From Cochliopodium minus (taxonomy: Eukaryota > Discosea > Himatismenida > Cochliopodiidae): DNA of 37,336 nt. Both the position numbers and the translations under genes were made by a program. Location of the stretch: the NCBI GenBank assembly GCA_024220525.1, contig JAMYWO010000348.1:1-37336 (forward strand), in the 5' to 3' direction. Within the stretch, counting starts at the first letter, position 1. Each line of letters opens with the position of its first letter. Positions 19,234-31,937 of the stretch are shown one piece after another. The notes under the pieces are model-generated. The model was not told the DNA's origin, searched no databases, and worked only from the letters and a program-made list of their open reading frames with translations.

Positions 19234-22200
19234 ATGATTGAAGATTCAACAGAAACTTCACCAAATCTACCACTCAAAAAAACTCCAAATCTTCCCCCAA
19301 AGCCCTCTCAAACATGGCAAAGGACAACTCCAACTATACCACCAAAGCCCTCGACTAAAATCAATCTGCCAAATAATAATTCTGAGAATGATAATAGAAT
19401 AGGCAATCAAACATCAAATGATACATCATTGAATAATAAATCAGAAGAAATAACAAAAACATATACATCTTTGACAACACAAAGATCATCTCCTAATTTG
19501 CAGATACAAAAGTCAGCTAATAATGATAAACCAATGGTAACCTATTCACCCAAAAAAAATAACGTATCAAACGAGGGATTGCTTACAACAAGAAATAATA
19601 ATATAAATATTAATAATTTCCAAAATGAATCAGATGGTGGATTGAGTAAAGCATCTTCAACATCAAGGGAGGATATAAAGATATCCAAAAAGGAATATCA
19701 AGAATTATTAATTTGCAAAGAGAATCTTCAAAAGATGAGAAATTTGATGATTTCAACGAAAGATAGAGTGAATGAACTAGAAAGTATAATTTCAAAAAGC
19801 AAAAGAGAGATGAATAGATTTATTGAAGAGATAGATGAAAGAGATTCAAAGCTAATTGAGAATGTACAAGCGGAAGATAAAGAAAATAAACTGAGAATAC
19901 ACCAGTTGGAATCAAAATATAAATTAAACGAGAAATTATACAACACATTGATTCTATTGATCAAAAAAACGGGAACAGAGAATCAGCAGAGACAAGCAGA
20001 ACAATTGGTCAAGCTGGTTACAGAGAAAGAAGAAGAGAAATCTTTTGAATATGAGCCAAAGGAATATGCACACCAGAATATCCAAGAAGGAAATGATTTG
20101 AGAGAAGTATTGGAGAAGATGGATGAGAAATGCCAAGATTTGAGAAAGATGGAAAGGGAGATAGAACAAATGACCAAAAAGAAAGAATCAGAGAGAAAGG
20201 GTACGGAAAGGAATGCACAAAAATCAAGCTCTTCTATCTTCATACCTCAGTTACAACAACAAAAGATCGATTTGGTGGAAACAGAGGAGAAAGTGGACAA
20301 GGAAGATCAGTTGCCAGAGTTGGTCAAATGTGATCCAGGAGAGGAAAACATCCTAAATATAACTGTCATAAGCTTGGAGAACTTCAAGCTGATAGAGGAT
20401 AGAGTCTGCTCGATCATAGTAGACTTTGACGGATCTAAAAAGAGAACGAACAAAGCATTTCTTTCGGATCCAAAGTGGAATCAGATTTTTATATACAGAA
20501 TCAACGGAAGATGGTTTCCAAACTCTTTTGTTACTTTTACCCTCAAGTTTTGGGGAAATACAGAATACAGTGGAACGATGAATCTAAATCAGTTTGTACA
20601 AAACAAGACTTGTCTACTTTCAGGTGGGAAGGACCTGGACTTTGGAAATGTGGTTTATAAATTCAAACTTTCCAAGAGGGTTAAACAAGTTGACATGAAA
20701 CTTGAAAAATGCATTTTGAAAAACCCTGTCAAAGAAACGAACCTTTCCCTAGCAGTTACTTTCAAAAACAAAATGGAGACTTTCTACAAGCAGCAAGTCA
20801 CCAATCGTAAAGAAGAACAAAATAAACGAGATCCTAACAAGATCACCGAAGATAACGTTTTGGACGAAGCCAACCAAGACTACCCAGATCTCGAATTTAT
20901 CGAAACCGAGATCATGAATGGATACAACAAAAACTGGAAAAATGTGAAGGGACAAAGTTTGGTTCATCTTATGTGCATTTATGGATCTGTGGATGCTCTC
21001 AAAAAACTTTTGCCTTCTCTGAGTGACCATAATTCCCCCGATATTTATGGATGTCTCCCCATTTTCTACGCTTGCATGTTTGAGCACGCAAACATGGTCG
21101 ATTTTTTAATTGCTAATAACTTTGAAGACAAGAATATTCCTCCATGGGGTACTTCCATTCACATTGCTTGTTTTACAGGTAAAAAATTAAAACTATTAAA
21201 TTTTATTAATTTTAATTAAAACTATTAATTTAATTATTAATAAAAAAGATTCAATTGATAATTTTAATCTTAATCAATTATAAATAATTTTCCATTCAGA
21301 TTTGTTTTAACTAATTTTTAAAAGGAAATCTCAATGTGATGGAAAAGTTAATGCTCAAGTATAACTCTTGTGATGCCAGAACTGCAATGGGAATCACCCC
21401 ACTTTTTATTGCAGTCGTCAAAAACCACCCTGACATGGTTTCTTTCTTGTTAGATTTCCACGCCAACGTCAACGAGCAGGATATGACTGGAAATACCCCC
21501 CTCTTGTCTCTCCTTTCTACTAACAAAGAAGAGAGTAAAATAATTTAATGTTTTCGTTCATTTTATAACTTTAAAAGTTTTAATTATTTAATTTTTAAAA
21601 TTTCATTATTCTAATTTATTTATTTTATTTTTTTCTGTTTTTAAAAATTTTAAGATTTAGTTTTTTGAATATTTGAATTATTAATTTTTCTTTTTACATT
21701 TTTAATTTATTAATTTTGATTTTATATTGTTTTTGTTTTTCATTCTCTTTTCATTCTCTTTTTTTTTTCCAAAATCAAAAAAAGTTAGCGCTCCCATTTT
21801 GGAAAGGATATTAAGAGACAGCAAATTAAACCCAAACGTGGAAAACAACTGTGGAGAAAACGCCATGTGGTTTTGCATCAAAAAAAACAACTTGAAGCTG
21901 ATGGAACACCTCTACAAAACCCTCCAGCTCAGCCTAGACGCTCCTTTGGGTGCCTATAAATGGTCTCTTTTGATGCGCGTCATTGTTCATTTGCCATCTG
22001 AGATGACTTTAACTTATGTCCAGTTCCTTTTGGACAATGGTGCGAATGTCAACTATAAAAACGTAATAAAAATAAATAATAATTTTTTGGTTTTTTTTTT
22101 TGTTTGATTTTAAATTAATTTTTTTATTTTTATTCATTATTATTATTTTTTTATTTTAAATATTTTTGATTTATGTTTATTTTATTTTTTTTCATTTAAA

Positions 22201-23000
22201 TATCACGATTTTTACTTTTTCATTATTTTTATTTTAAACTAAAAGTTGGAAGGTAAAACTGCCTTGTTCTATGCTGTTGCACTGTGCAACGAGAAGATAG
22301 TGGATATTTTGATTGACGCAGGTGCTGACATCAATGTCCAAGATCAAAATCACAACTCTATTTTGCATTTTTGTATTAGCAGCGAAATAGCAGACAGGCT
22401 CCTAAATGCGGGTAAAAAATATTTGTTTTATTTTATTTTTCATTTTTTAAAAAATTTGTTTTAAAATTAATTTTAAATTTCGTTTTTATTTTTATTTTTA
22501 TTTTTTTATTTTTATTTTTTTATTATTATTTTTATTTTTTTTATTATTGTCTTTATTTTTATTAATCTAGATTAAATTTTATCAATTTTGATTTTAATCC
22601 AGGTGCTCACCTAAAAGTTAATAGCTTGAATCATGATGGCTATTCACCAATGCACGTCGCCCAAGCTCTCAACTGCAGCGACGTGGCGGAAGTTTTCTCC
22701 GCATGGGGCGGCAAAAGTAGCATCAAAAACAAGAATGGGAACTCCCCTGGTGAACTCATCAACTATCCCCACCCCGAAGACAAATGGGGAATTTATTTTC
22801 CATATGACAATGCTGATGATACTAATAAATTCGAAACTGATTCAAAGTATGGGTTAATCATTAATGACCTTCCTAAGGACAAGCTTGGCGATCAGATCAT
22901 CAATGATGTCCGCAACAAGTTTCGTGATGTCAAGAGGAAGATTGGCTCCACCATCCGCAAAATCAAGGTCAAGAACTCTTCTGGCGAAAATAATAAGTGA
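19234..23000 (+). CDS. Proline-rich/coiled-coil/C2/ankyrin scaffold protein, 5 exons, 998 aa
   Basis: Exons are 19234-21178, 21325-21534, 21785-22062, 22246-22411 and 22603-23000. Residues 1-50 are proline-rich with SH3-ligand-like motifs (NLPPKPSQTWQ, TIPPKPST), followed by an Asn/Ser-rich linker. Residues about 150-340 are coiled coil. Residues about 370-490 form a C2-like beta-sandwich (NILNITVISLENFKLIEDRV, DPKWNQIFIYRI, FVTFTLKFWG); the usual calcium-binding Asp cluster is weak. Residues about 555-890 are ankyrin repeats (GITPLFIAVVKNHPDMVSFLLDFHANVN, GKTALFYAVALCNEKIVDILIDAGADIN). A basic tail follows (KFRDVKRKIGSTIRKIKVK). A membrane-proximal signalling scaffold is a reasonable inference. 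Confidence 0.88.
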
Positions 23001-23458
23001 TGAATGATACATTGATTCATTGAGTTTTTGGTGTTTTTTCATTTGTTATTCATCAAATTTTTGTTTTTTAGAATATTTATAATAAATTTTTTGACAACCC
23101 AATGAAATTAAAAAGTTTTTGATTGGACTTTAACATTCAATCAAGATAGGGGTTAAAAATTTTTTTTCTTTGAAAATTTTTTTTTCAATAAAATAAATTA
23201 AAAAGGAAGTTGTTAATCTGACATTGAAGAAAAAAAATTCTTTCACTTCCTTTTCACTGATTTCAACGAGAGTAAAATAAATTTTGGTTAAGTAAAAATA
23301 AAAAATATAAAATATAAATTTACAATTTTATAAAGTATTCTTAAAGACTATGTTCAAAGGATCTGTTCTGAAATAATGGATATAAAATGATTTGGAAAAA
23401 AAAATTGTGAATAAAAACTTTTTTAATTTAAATTAAACTTTTTGTGTGACAAATCTAA
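23001..23458. other. Convergent intergenic region, nothing recognised
   Basis: These 458 bp lie between the stops of the C2/ankyrin gene (+) and the CH/coiled-coil gene (-). I see AT-rich sequence only, with no open frame or RNA signature that I can support. Confidence 0.5.
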
Positions 23459-26400
23459 TTATTTTTTTTTCAAAATAAAATAAATCAAAACACCCAAAAG
23501 AATCAAAGAAATGATGATCAAAATAAAGATGGAAACCTTGTAGCAGCAACTGCGATCCTTAGGAGCATCATAGCTGAAACCAACACTAGAGTCATTACTA
23601 TTGACACCCATGTCATCGATTTGGATTCGAGTTTCCCTCAAAGAAGAAAGTTCTTTCTTGCCATGATCCAATTCGATCTCCTTCTTCTTAAGGCTCTCTT
23701 CAAGAGAACCAATGTTTTTTCTTAAAGAGTTGATGGTGTTTTCTTTTTCTTGGAGAAGTTTCTCGTTCTCACCACTGTTGTTCTTCTCCTCTTTGAGTTG
23801 CGAGATGATCTTTTGATGACTTTCGATCTCGGTGTTGAGTTTGAGGAGATATTGTTCGTACTCGAGCTTTTGCTTGTTCAAAGCCTCCTGAGCTTGGGAC
23901 TTGATCAAATCTCTCTCGTTCTCTGCTCTTTTGTAGTTAGATTGTAAATTATTGACGTTGAGATCGTACTTGTTCTTCTCATCAGAAAACTCCTTGTTGG
24001 ACTTGTTATAATCTTGTTGGAGCTTGGCATATTCTTGTTTTCTCTTCTCCTCTTCTTCACGAGATTTCTGAAGCTCCAATTCAAGCTGTTTTCTCTTCTT
24101 CTCCTCTTCGGTGAAGCGGTTTCTTTCACTTTCAAGGAGTTTGCTATTTTCCTCGTTGCTTCCAGATCGATTCTTAAGATCTACAGTCAAATTTTCGACT
24201 TTCTTTTGAAGATCCTCAATCTGAACAATTTTTTTCTTATCTTCTTCGCGGAGATTTTGGTGATCTATCTCCAACTGTTTTCTTTTCTTCTCCTCTTCAG
24301 TGAAGCGGTTTCTTTCTTTCTCGAGTTGCTTGTTGGTCTCCTCATTGCTTCCAGATCGATTCTTAAGATCTACAGTCAAATTTTCGACTTTCTTTTGAAG
24401 ATCCTCAATCTGAACAATTTTTTTCTTTTCTTCTTCGCGGAGATTTTCAAGTTCGACTTCCAACTGTTTTCTTTTCTTCTCCTCTTCGGTGAAGCGGTTT
24501 CTTTCTTTCTCGAGTTGCTTACTGCTTTCTTCGTTGCTTCCAGACTTGTTCTTGAGATCTTCAGAAAGTTGGTCCAATTTTTTGTTGAGATCCTCAATCT
24601 CCTTTACTTTGTTTTCTACATCATTACGGACTTGTTGGAGTTCCAATTCGAGCTTTTTTCTTGTCTTTTCTTCTTCAGCGGAGTGATTCTTTTCTTTTTC
24701 GAGTTGTTTGTTGCTTTCTTCGAGTTTTAAAGATTCTTTTTTGAGATCCTCGCTTAGACTGGTGACTATTTTCTTTTGGTTCTCGTTTTCTTCGTTAAGG
24801 GAGCTGTACAAGGTACGCTTGATATAAATATGTTCGTCAAAAGGAAGGGTTTTGATCTCCTCTTCTCTTTTTTGGCCTTGTTCTTTCAATAAACGTTTTT
24901 GCTCTTCGCTCTTTTGTTTGTTTTCTTCTTCTTCCTTTTGTCTTTGAACATCTTCCTCTTCTTTTATTCTCACGAGATTGAAGTAGACTCTCATAGGAAG
25001 AATGAGAGTGTGGCACAAGGTGAAGGAGATGTGTTTGCTTTTTTCGTGGTTTTTTCTCCATTCACTGACAGTGTAACGAGTGGAAAGAGGATTGTGGCTG
25101 TTTGAAAACAAAATCACTTCTTTCGGGTTTGACAAAACATAAATATCCTTCTCTCCAATTACCAATTCGTCATTAATCAAGATATCATTTGCATATGTCT
25201 TCTTTAAGACGAATCTGTCAGGGTCAACAACTAATGAGAAATAAAATTAACAAAAAAAAATGTTTTAAACTAAAAAAAGTTTCTTTACCTTTGTATAAAT
25301 CCAAGTGGGGTTCTTCATAAACTACCATTGGATCAAGATAGTCATAGTACTCTGGTGTTTCGTTACCCTCTAAGAAATGAATATTACAAAAAATTGATTG
25401 GTAATCATTTTAAAGTAATAAAACAAAAAGTATACCTTCTGCTACAACGACCACGTTGTTCTTTCCGAGAGTTTTTTTTAGTTTATCAGCATATTTGAGA
25501 GCACATTTTTTGTCTTCGTCCTTTGAGTCTTTTCCCAATCTTACAAATATAGCGGAGTTTTCTTTTTCTCCACGTACCATTGCGCAACCTTTGATGGAAA
25601 GATGTGGGTGAGTATAAATGGAAGAATTTTAGAATAAAATTTACCCACGGTACAATAAGATTCCTTTGAGTTAAATCTGAATCTGCTGTGCTCATCTTTT
25701 TCATCTTTATGATAAAACTTTGGTTTTTCATCATGTTTGATTTCCCAACAACTTCCTAAAATTATTTTCAGAAATTTAATATCAGATGATGTTCAATATT
25801 GAATTCAATGAATCATACCTATATTCTTCAGGGATATATATGTTTCAAAATCTGTTTGATATTCAAGATATTTTGGCATATTTTCAACTTTATGATGGTT
25901 TATTTTGGGATCATAGATATTCTGGAAATTAGACTCTTTGAATTTCAACATCAACTATAAGAAAAAAAGAAGAAAAAAAAAATAAAATCAAATTATTCAA
26001 TATTTTTGCACCAAACGAGTAAAAAAAAAATAGAAACCTTCCAAAAAAATTCGTACACTTTCACTCTATTAATTCCTTCTTCACCTTTTTCGTCTTTTTG
26101 GAAATCATCAGCGTTTATATCAGAATTATATCCTCCCTTTTTCAAGATGGTCTTTGCTGTTTCTATATTTTCTTTTTCATCAGAATGATGCTTCTATAAT
26201 GGTGTATATGTTTAAAAAATTTGTGAGGAGATTTAAATTTAAAAAGCAATAAAAAAAAATATATATTTTGAAATTGTGATTTTACAGGCTTCTTATTGAA
26301 TTCAGTAGTTTTATCATTTGAAATAGCCTTTGCGATATAACATAATTTGGTTCCATCTCTCAAGTCCTTATCGAGATTTTTGATTTTGATCCCTGATTCT

Positions 26401-26462
26401 TTGAGATTAAATTTGCACCATTTTAAGATGACAGTCTCATAAAGCAATATATTTTCCTCCAT
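23459..26462 (-). CDS. Calponin-homology, coiled-coil, tail-anchored membrane protein, 7 exons, 861 aa
   Basis: Exons are 26462-26286, 26193-26038, 25954-25819, 25755-25645, 25588-25436, 25369-25289 and 25230-23459. The N-terminus is a CH-like domain (ETVILKWCKFNLKESGIKIK, DLRDGTKLCYIAKAI), the fold that binds actin or microtubules. Residues about 110-345 are a cysteine-containing region I do not recognise. From about 345 to 800 it is Glu/Lys-rich coiled coil with three near-identical 63-residue units (QLEKERNRFTEEEKKRKQLE; IVQIEDLQKKVENLTVDLKN). The C-terminus is one hydrophobic helix (VSIFILIIISLILLGVLIYF) followed by KKK, preceded by two cysteines: a tail anchor. A cytoskeleton-membrane tether, of giantin or nesprin style, is inferred. 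Confidence 0.85.
24083..24540 (-). repeat. 189-bp tandem coding repeat in the coiled-coil gene
   Basis: The block TCCAGATCGATTCTTAAGAT and the roughly 78 bp around it recur exactly at 24161 and 24350, and in diverged form at 24539. The period is 189 bp, or 63 residues, which equals nine heptads and so keeps the coiled-coil register. Confidence 0.85.
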
Positions 26463-26631
26463 TTGTATTTTAGAAATTATAGGGAAATTAAAAAATAATA
26501 ATTTTAATTTTTTTTTATAATTTTATCAAATCTATTGTAAAAAAAAAAAATCTAATTGAGTTCTATTTAAGTTCTCAATTTGAAAATAGCATGCTCATTT
26601 GGGTATGAAAAATATACATTCAGGATTATTT

Positions 26632-29034
26632 TCAATTATCATTTTGCTGTTGAGAAAAAAATCTCCCGATTTTGAATAGATTGAAGATATAAGAAAAAGA
26701 AGAAGCGATGAAGGAGATAAAAGGAATTGAAGATTCTGAGGAATCATCCTCAAGTGGTTGAGGATTATCAAAGTCTATCAATTCATCATGTTGTGAAGAT
26801 GAAATTTTATTCGATATAGGATGGGAAGGAGTAATATCCATCTGGGAATACATCATCAAACCTAATTTGAAAAGATTTTCAACATTGAAATCATTCAAAG
26901 AAGAGATATTAATCAAGGGCAAAGAATTTGAAGAACAAAAATGAGTGGCAGATTGAAGGATTTGGTTATCATTGGGAAGATCTGATTTGGTGGATACAAA
27001 AATAGATACGTGGGAGCTTTTGGATGTAAGGTTGTTGAAGAGATTGATAGCATCATTGAGACTCTTCTCTTCTGAAGATGAAAAAGCAAAGATGCAAGCA
27101 TCAAATCGATTTTCATTGAGAGATTGCACATCATTAGACTCAGCAAGCTCAATCGAAATTGATTTTTGATGCAAATCAGAGATATAAATATTGAACAAAC
27201 GTTTGTTAGTGCCAAAAGAAAGTTTAGAACTATGCCCAAAGTAGTCAAAGAGAAATCTTTGTATCAGTTTTGTTTTTCCCGATCCTTTCCCTTGGAGACA
27301 TAGTTTTTGAATATTAAATTTTTTTTTCGAATAAAAGAAAAGAAAAATATTAAACCTCCCAAAATGCAAACTTTGAAATCTTCTAAACTCTCTATTTTCT
27401 TATTGTACACATACCCAAAAGGAATCACATTTCCACTCTTATAAAATTGAAAATAGTTTTTGAGAGCGTACCTAAAGACATTCTTTAAAGACTCATTAGC
27501 GCCAAATTTCATCAATAACTCTGGGGTTTTTTCAATTTCAGGATATTTCCTCTTAAGTTTGTATCTCCATATTTTGTCATCGTTGAAAATTTTTAGAAAT
27601 TTTTTGTTGGTTTGGGATAATTTGCACACTTCAGAAACACCGAGAAACTTGGAGATCAAATAGCAATAAGAGGAGTTTATTTCAAGAAAACAGATCTTTT
27701 TGGAGGTTTTTAGGTTGTATCCAAAAATGTTAAGATCAGGGAGAATTTTTTTGTTTTGAGAGATCCCACCAAAGATAAACAACTTTTTTTAAAATCAGAA
27801 ATGTTAATTTTGAAAAAAAAGTGAAATTAAACATTAGAAGATTTCACAAAAAAAAAAATTTCACCTTATTATTAAACACATCAAAGGAATGAGACGTTCT
27901 TGGCGCAGGAGAATAATCACCAATCTTTGTAGGTAAACTTTGAAAGCCACCATCTAATTTGTTTAAGTTCCATACCGAGAAATCAAGTGTAGAATGTGTA
28001 TTATCGTTCTCCCCTCCAAATACTATCATGAGGGAGTCTTTCCAATTTATTGCTTTATGTCCCTTTCTGCTTTTGGCTTTGGTTTTGATTATCTGATAAT
28101 CATCGAGAGTGTATCTGTTGGGAAAGACGATGATATCGCTCGAAATTTTCTTGCCATCATCACCTCCAAAGATTATCAACTAAATAAACAATTTATAAAA
28201 CTAGATCATTTCCAATCATTCGATATATAATCTTTGATTGATGTCTATCAATTATTATATTCCTTTTTTTTTATAGAAGTATAGATAATAAAAGAAATAT
28301 ACTTTTGTTTTGGTTTTGATCAAGGATGCGTCTGATATAGGAAATAATTTTCTTTGAGTTATTTTATATGTGTTTAAATCTATCAACAATAAATCATCTA
28401 ATACTTCTCTATTTCTATCTTTTTGTATATATCCGCCTATTATCACCAATTGGTTGGTCCTCTCGTTAATATATGCAGAATGATGTGATCTCTCCAGATT
28501 CAATTGTTGATCAGTCGATTCCAAATCGATTTTCTTCCAATATCCCTTTGTGATGAAGTATACCCAAAGATCACCAAGACATTTATCTTTGTGAAAACCA
28601 CCTGTATTCATTTATGGTATGGATAGACGTAAATTTAGCAATAAGGATTTTTCTTACCAAATAAATAAATTTTATCGTTATATTCTGTCAATGTTGAAAA
28701 TGATCTTGAAGATGGACTTTCAAATAATGTTCCATTCTTTATCCACTTTCCATTTTTCAAGCCCCAGAATTGATCACATTGATGAATATAGTAATCTTGG
28801 AGATATTCACCTCCATATACATATAAAATTCCATTTCTATCAAATGTGGTTGAATGACCTAAAAATTAAATCAGTTTGATCATACTATAGACTTGATTTT
28901 TAAATAGAAAGGAATTGAAGTGAGAAAGTTTACTTTGCAATAGTAATTAAACCATATAACTTATTGGGAAGATTATCATTGATGCAAATCCATTCAAAAT
29001 TGAGGAATATTTCCTTCAGGGAAGAATTAATCAT
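26632..29034 (-). CDS. Kelch/F-box/Ras-like GTPase fusion protein, 6 exons, 660 aa
   Basis: Exons are 29034-28953, 28858-28658, 28601-28303, 28179-27865, 27782-27356 and 27290-26632. Kelch blades cover residues about 30-310 (YGHSTTF...ILYVYGG, KIYLFGGFHKDKCLGDLWVY, LVIIGG, LIIFGGDD, LMIVFGG, LFIFGG). An F-box-like segment follows (EINSSYCYLISKFLGVSEVC...IWRYKLKRKYPE). A small-GTPase domain begins at about 437: P-loop ILGGKGSGKTKL, base-recognition STKSDL, and G5-like INISSL. The switch II DxxG motif is replaced by ELAESND, so hydrolysis may be altered. The C-terminus has a hydrophobic stretch (IPFISFIASSFSYIFNLF). Exon 1 ends at the GTTTAA donor that restores the Kelch frame. F-box plus Kelch suggests an SCF substrate receptor; coupling to a GTPase in one chain is unusual. 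Confidence 0.85.
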
Positions 29035-29163
29035 TCAGATTTTTTTTTTTAATCAAAAATGAACAACACAATTAAATTAATTTTAAATATGATTGGTCAA
29101 GGATCATATTTGTTTATTTGGGAAAGGATTGATTAAAAATAATAATTGAAATTGAAAAAAAAA
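29035..29163. promoter_or_regulatory. Compact bidirectional promoter region
   Basis: Only 129 bp separate the divergent starts of the Kelch/F-box/GTPase gene (-) and the aminotransferase gene (+), so both promoters must lie here or overlap. A T10 run marks the minus-side leader and an A-run the plus-side leader. Confidence 0.5.
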
Positions 29164-31864
29164 ATGGAGAATGAAAGCTTATTGAGCAAACAATCACACA
29201 AAAAGAACAAATGGAGATTCATATTCCTCATCATTTTCATCATCTTGATCGTTGCCTTGGCCTTATTCTTAGGCATCTATTTTGGACTCAAAGATAAAGA
29301 TGCTGTGCCCAAATTTGGAAAGGATATGAAGAAATGGTTCTTCTTGGATAAGTATTCGATAAACATCCTCATCCAATCAATACCCTTTTATTTTTTTTAT
29401 TCAGAGATTGCTTGTATTTGAATCACGGTTCATATGGTAAGAAAATATTAAAGATGGATTGATTAATCAATTGATATTGAGATTCATTCTACTAATGTTT
29501 CATAGGAGCTACGCCAAAAAAAGTTGTAGTGTAAAAAAAATAAAAAAATATAAAATTAATAAATTTATATAATTCCACATATTTAATTAAATAATAGAAA
29601 TGTTATTTGTTGAATCCCAATGCCATCCTTGGAAAAATTTATCATTATTTTATTAATTAAAAATTAAATTTTCTTTTTTTAAAAATTTAAGATCAGAACA
29701 AAAAGCAAGAGACGAAATGAGAACAAACCCACAAAGTTGGTTCAGCAACAAACTTAGAGGAGGACTGAGACAAGTGATACAAAAGGTAGCCACCTACGTC
29801 AAAGCAGAGGCGCAAGACATCGTGCTAGTGGAGAATGCCTCGACAGGTGTCAATGCGGTACTAAGGTCTTTGAATTTTGAGGAGGGAGATAAAGTTTTGA
29901 GATTGTCCATTGAGTATCCCATGACCAAAAACACCATTGATTTCGTTGTCAACAGATTTGTAAAAAAAAATTTAAAATTTTTTTCATAAATTTTTTGTTA
30001 TTAGTAAAAAGTAAAATAAAAAACATAAATATAAAAAAACTAATCAATTAATCAATTTTTGGAAATTAATTTAAATTAAAATAAATACTAATAAATAATA
30101 TATATATATTAACGAAAAATTAAATAAAAATTATTTAATAAATAAAAATTATTTAATAAATAAAAATTAATTTAAAAATAAACAATAAAATAAATGTATG
30201 AAATAAATTTTAATTATTTTAAAAAATAAATTTTTTTTTGATTACTAAAAAATTGGGTATTAAATTGTTTTCTAAAGAAAGCAGAGCTTGTAGAACTAGA
30301 GTTGGGATTTCCCACTACTCACGACCAATTCATAGAGCTTATCAGCGATACGGTCTCCAATGCCACTCTCATGGAAAATGTCAAACTCTTTGTTTTCGAT
30401 CATATTTCGTAATACATTTTATTTTTTTTATTTAAAAATCTCATTAATTTTAAATATTGATTTTTTATTTTTTTATTTAATTTTTTTTTAATTTATTATT
30501 TATTATTTTTTATTTTTTATTTTTTATTTTTTATTTTTTATTTTTTATTTTACATTTTATTTTTTATTTTTTATTTTATTTTTTATTTTTTATTTTTTAT
30601 TTTTTATTTTTTCTTTTTTATTTTTATTAAAAAAGGTCTGTTCCAGCCATGATTTTTCCTATCAAAGAAATGATATCTATTATAAAAACACACAACTCAA
30701 ATATTTCTGTTTTAATTGGTATTTTTTTTTTAAAGTTATTTTTTATTTTATTTTTTTTCAAAAATTTTTTTTTTTTTAAATTTTTTTTTTTAATTTTAAG
30801 ATGGTGCACATGCTGTCGGACAAATAGATCTCAACATTCCAGATTATGGTTGCGATTATTATTTAAGTGTAACAAAAATAAAATTTAAATTTAATACAAA
30901 TTTGTATTAATTTTTTTTTTTACTTTTTATTTTTTTTATTTAAAAATCTCATTAATTTTATTTTAAAGAACGGACATAAATGGTTGTTAAGTTCCTCTGG
31001 TTCTGCATTCTTGTTTGTGAAAAGGGATAAACAAAATTTGTATTTTTTTTTTATTAATTTTTTTTCAAATTTTTTTATTTATTTTTATTTTTTTATTTTT
31101 TTTATTATTTTTTTGATTTTTTTTAATTAAAAATTTTTTTTCTTGATGTTTTATTTCAATTAATTTTATTTTGAATTTTTTTTTTTCTTTGGAGAATCCA
31201 CCCAACAGTGATAAGCAACTCTTTCAATTTAACAGGAGGAAATTTCCAAGGAGAGTTTTTGTTCACAGGGACGAGAGACTACTCTCCTTTCTTTTCTTTG
31301 AGTGGTGCTTTGGATTTCAGAAATTTGTTGACAGAAGAAAAGGTGCACAACTACAATAACCAACTTTGTGTTGATGGTACATTTTAAATATTATTATTTT
31401 ATTTTTTTATTTTTTATTTTTTATTTTTTATTTATTTTTAAAATTTTTTTAAAAATTTTTTTTTTGATAGTGGCTACCATGTTCTCGAAGAGATGGAACC
31501 ACCCTATCCCGATTTCCCTTAACATGACTGCTTCTTGCATCAATGTACAGCTTTACTGTCCCAAAGTCGGCGACTGCAACAACTACGATCTCAACAAAGT
31601 CAACAGTGAGTTGCAAAATATGAATACTTGGTAAAAAAAATTATTAATTTAAAAATAAAATAATTTTTAATTATTTTTTAAATTAAATTAAATTTTTATA
31701 ATTATTTTTTAAAAAAAATAAAATTGTTTAGGGTATCTCTTTATGAGTTTAATAATATCCGTTATATCAGAGTTAGTTGCCAAATTTATAATTATATGGA
31801 AGAATACGAGAAATTTGCAGAACAATTTGAAGATCTTGTCAACAACAACACAATAACCAAATAA
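29164..31864 (+). CDS. Membrane-anchored class V PLP aminotransferase (isopenicillin-N-epimerase/cysteine-desulfurase-like), 11 exons, 446 aa
   Basis: Exons: 29164-29351, 29405-29436, 29506-29530 (25 nt), 29692-29959, 30278-30408, 30636-30718, 30801-30868, 30969-31039, 31195-31376, 31471-31630, 31732-31864. Residues about 19-42 are a single hydrophobic helix after a basic stretch (KKNKWRF), with no cleavage site: a type II signal anchor. The rest is a class V fold: YLNHGSYGATPKKV, VENASTGVNAVLRSL (cofactor phosphate loop), FDHISSVPAMIFPIKE, GAHAVGQIDLNI (Asp pairing to the PLP ring) and NGHKWLLSSSG (the PLP lysine). Many protists and fungi carry such epimerase-like proteins of unknown substrate. 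The anchor puts the enzyme in the ER or Golgi lumen or outside the cell. Confidence 0.9.
30500..30612. repeat. (ATTTTTT)n-type microsatellite in an aminotransferase intron
   Basis: A heptanucleotide-like array of TATTTTT units fills most of the intron 30409-30635. Similar A/T arrays occur in many introns of the window. Confidence 0.8.
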
Positions 31865-31937
31865 ATAAAAGATTTTTTTTTATTGAACAAGTTGTCGAGT
31901 TTATATTGTTTTTTTTTTTCAAATGAATAAATTTAAT

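Noticed and set aside
24014-24730. Long plus-strand open frame of 238 codons
   Set aside because: It is the antisense shadow of the Glu/Lys-rich coiled-coil repeats; antisense of GAA/AAG-rich sequence gives Phe/Leu-rich frames without stops.
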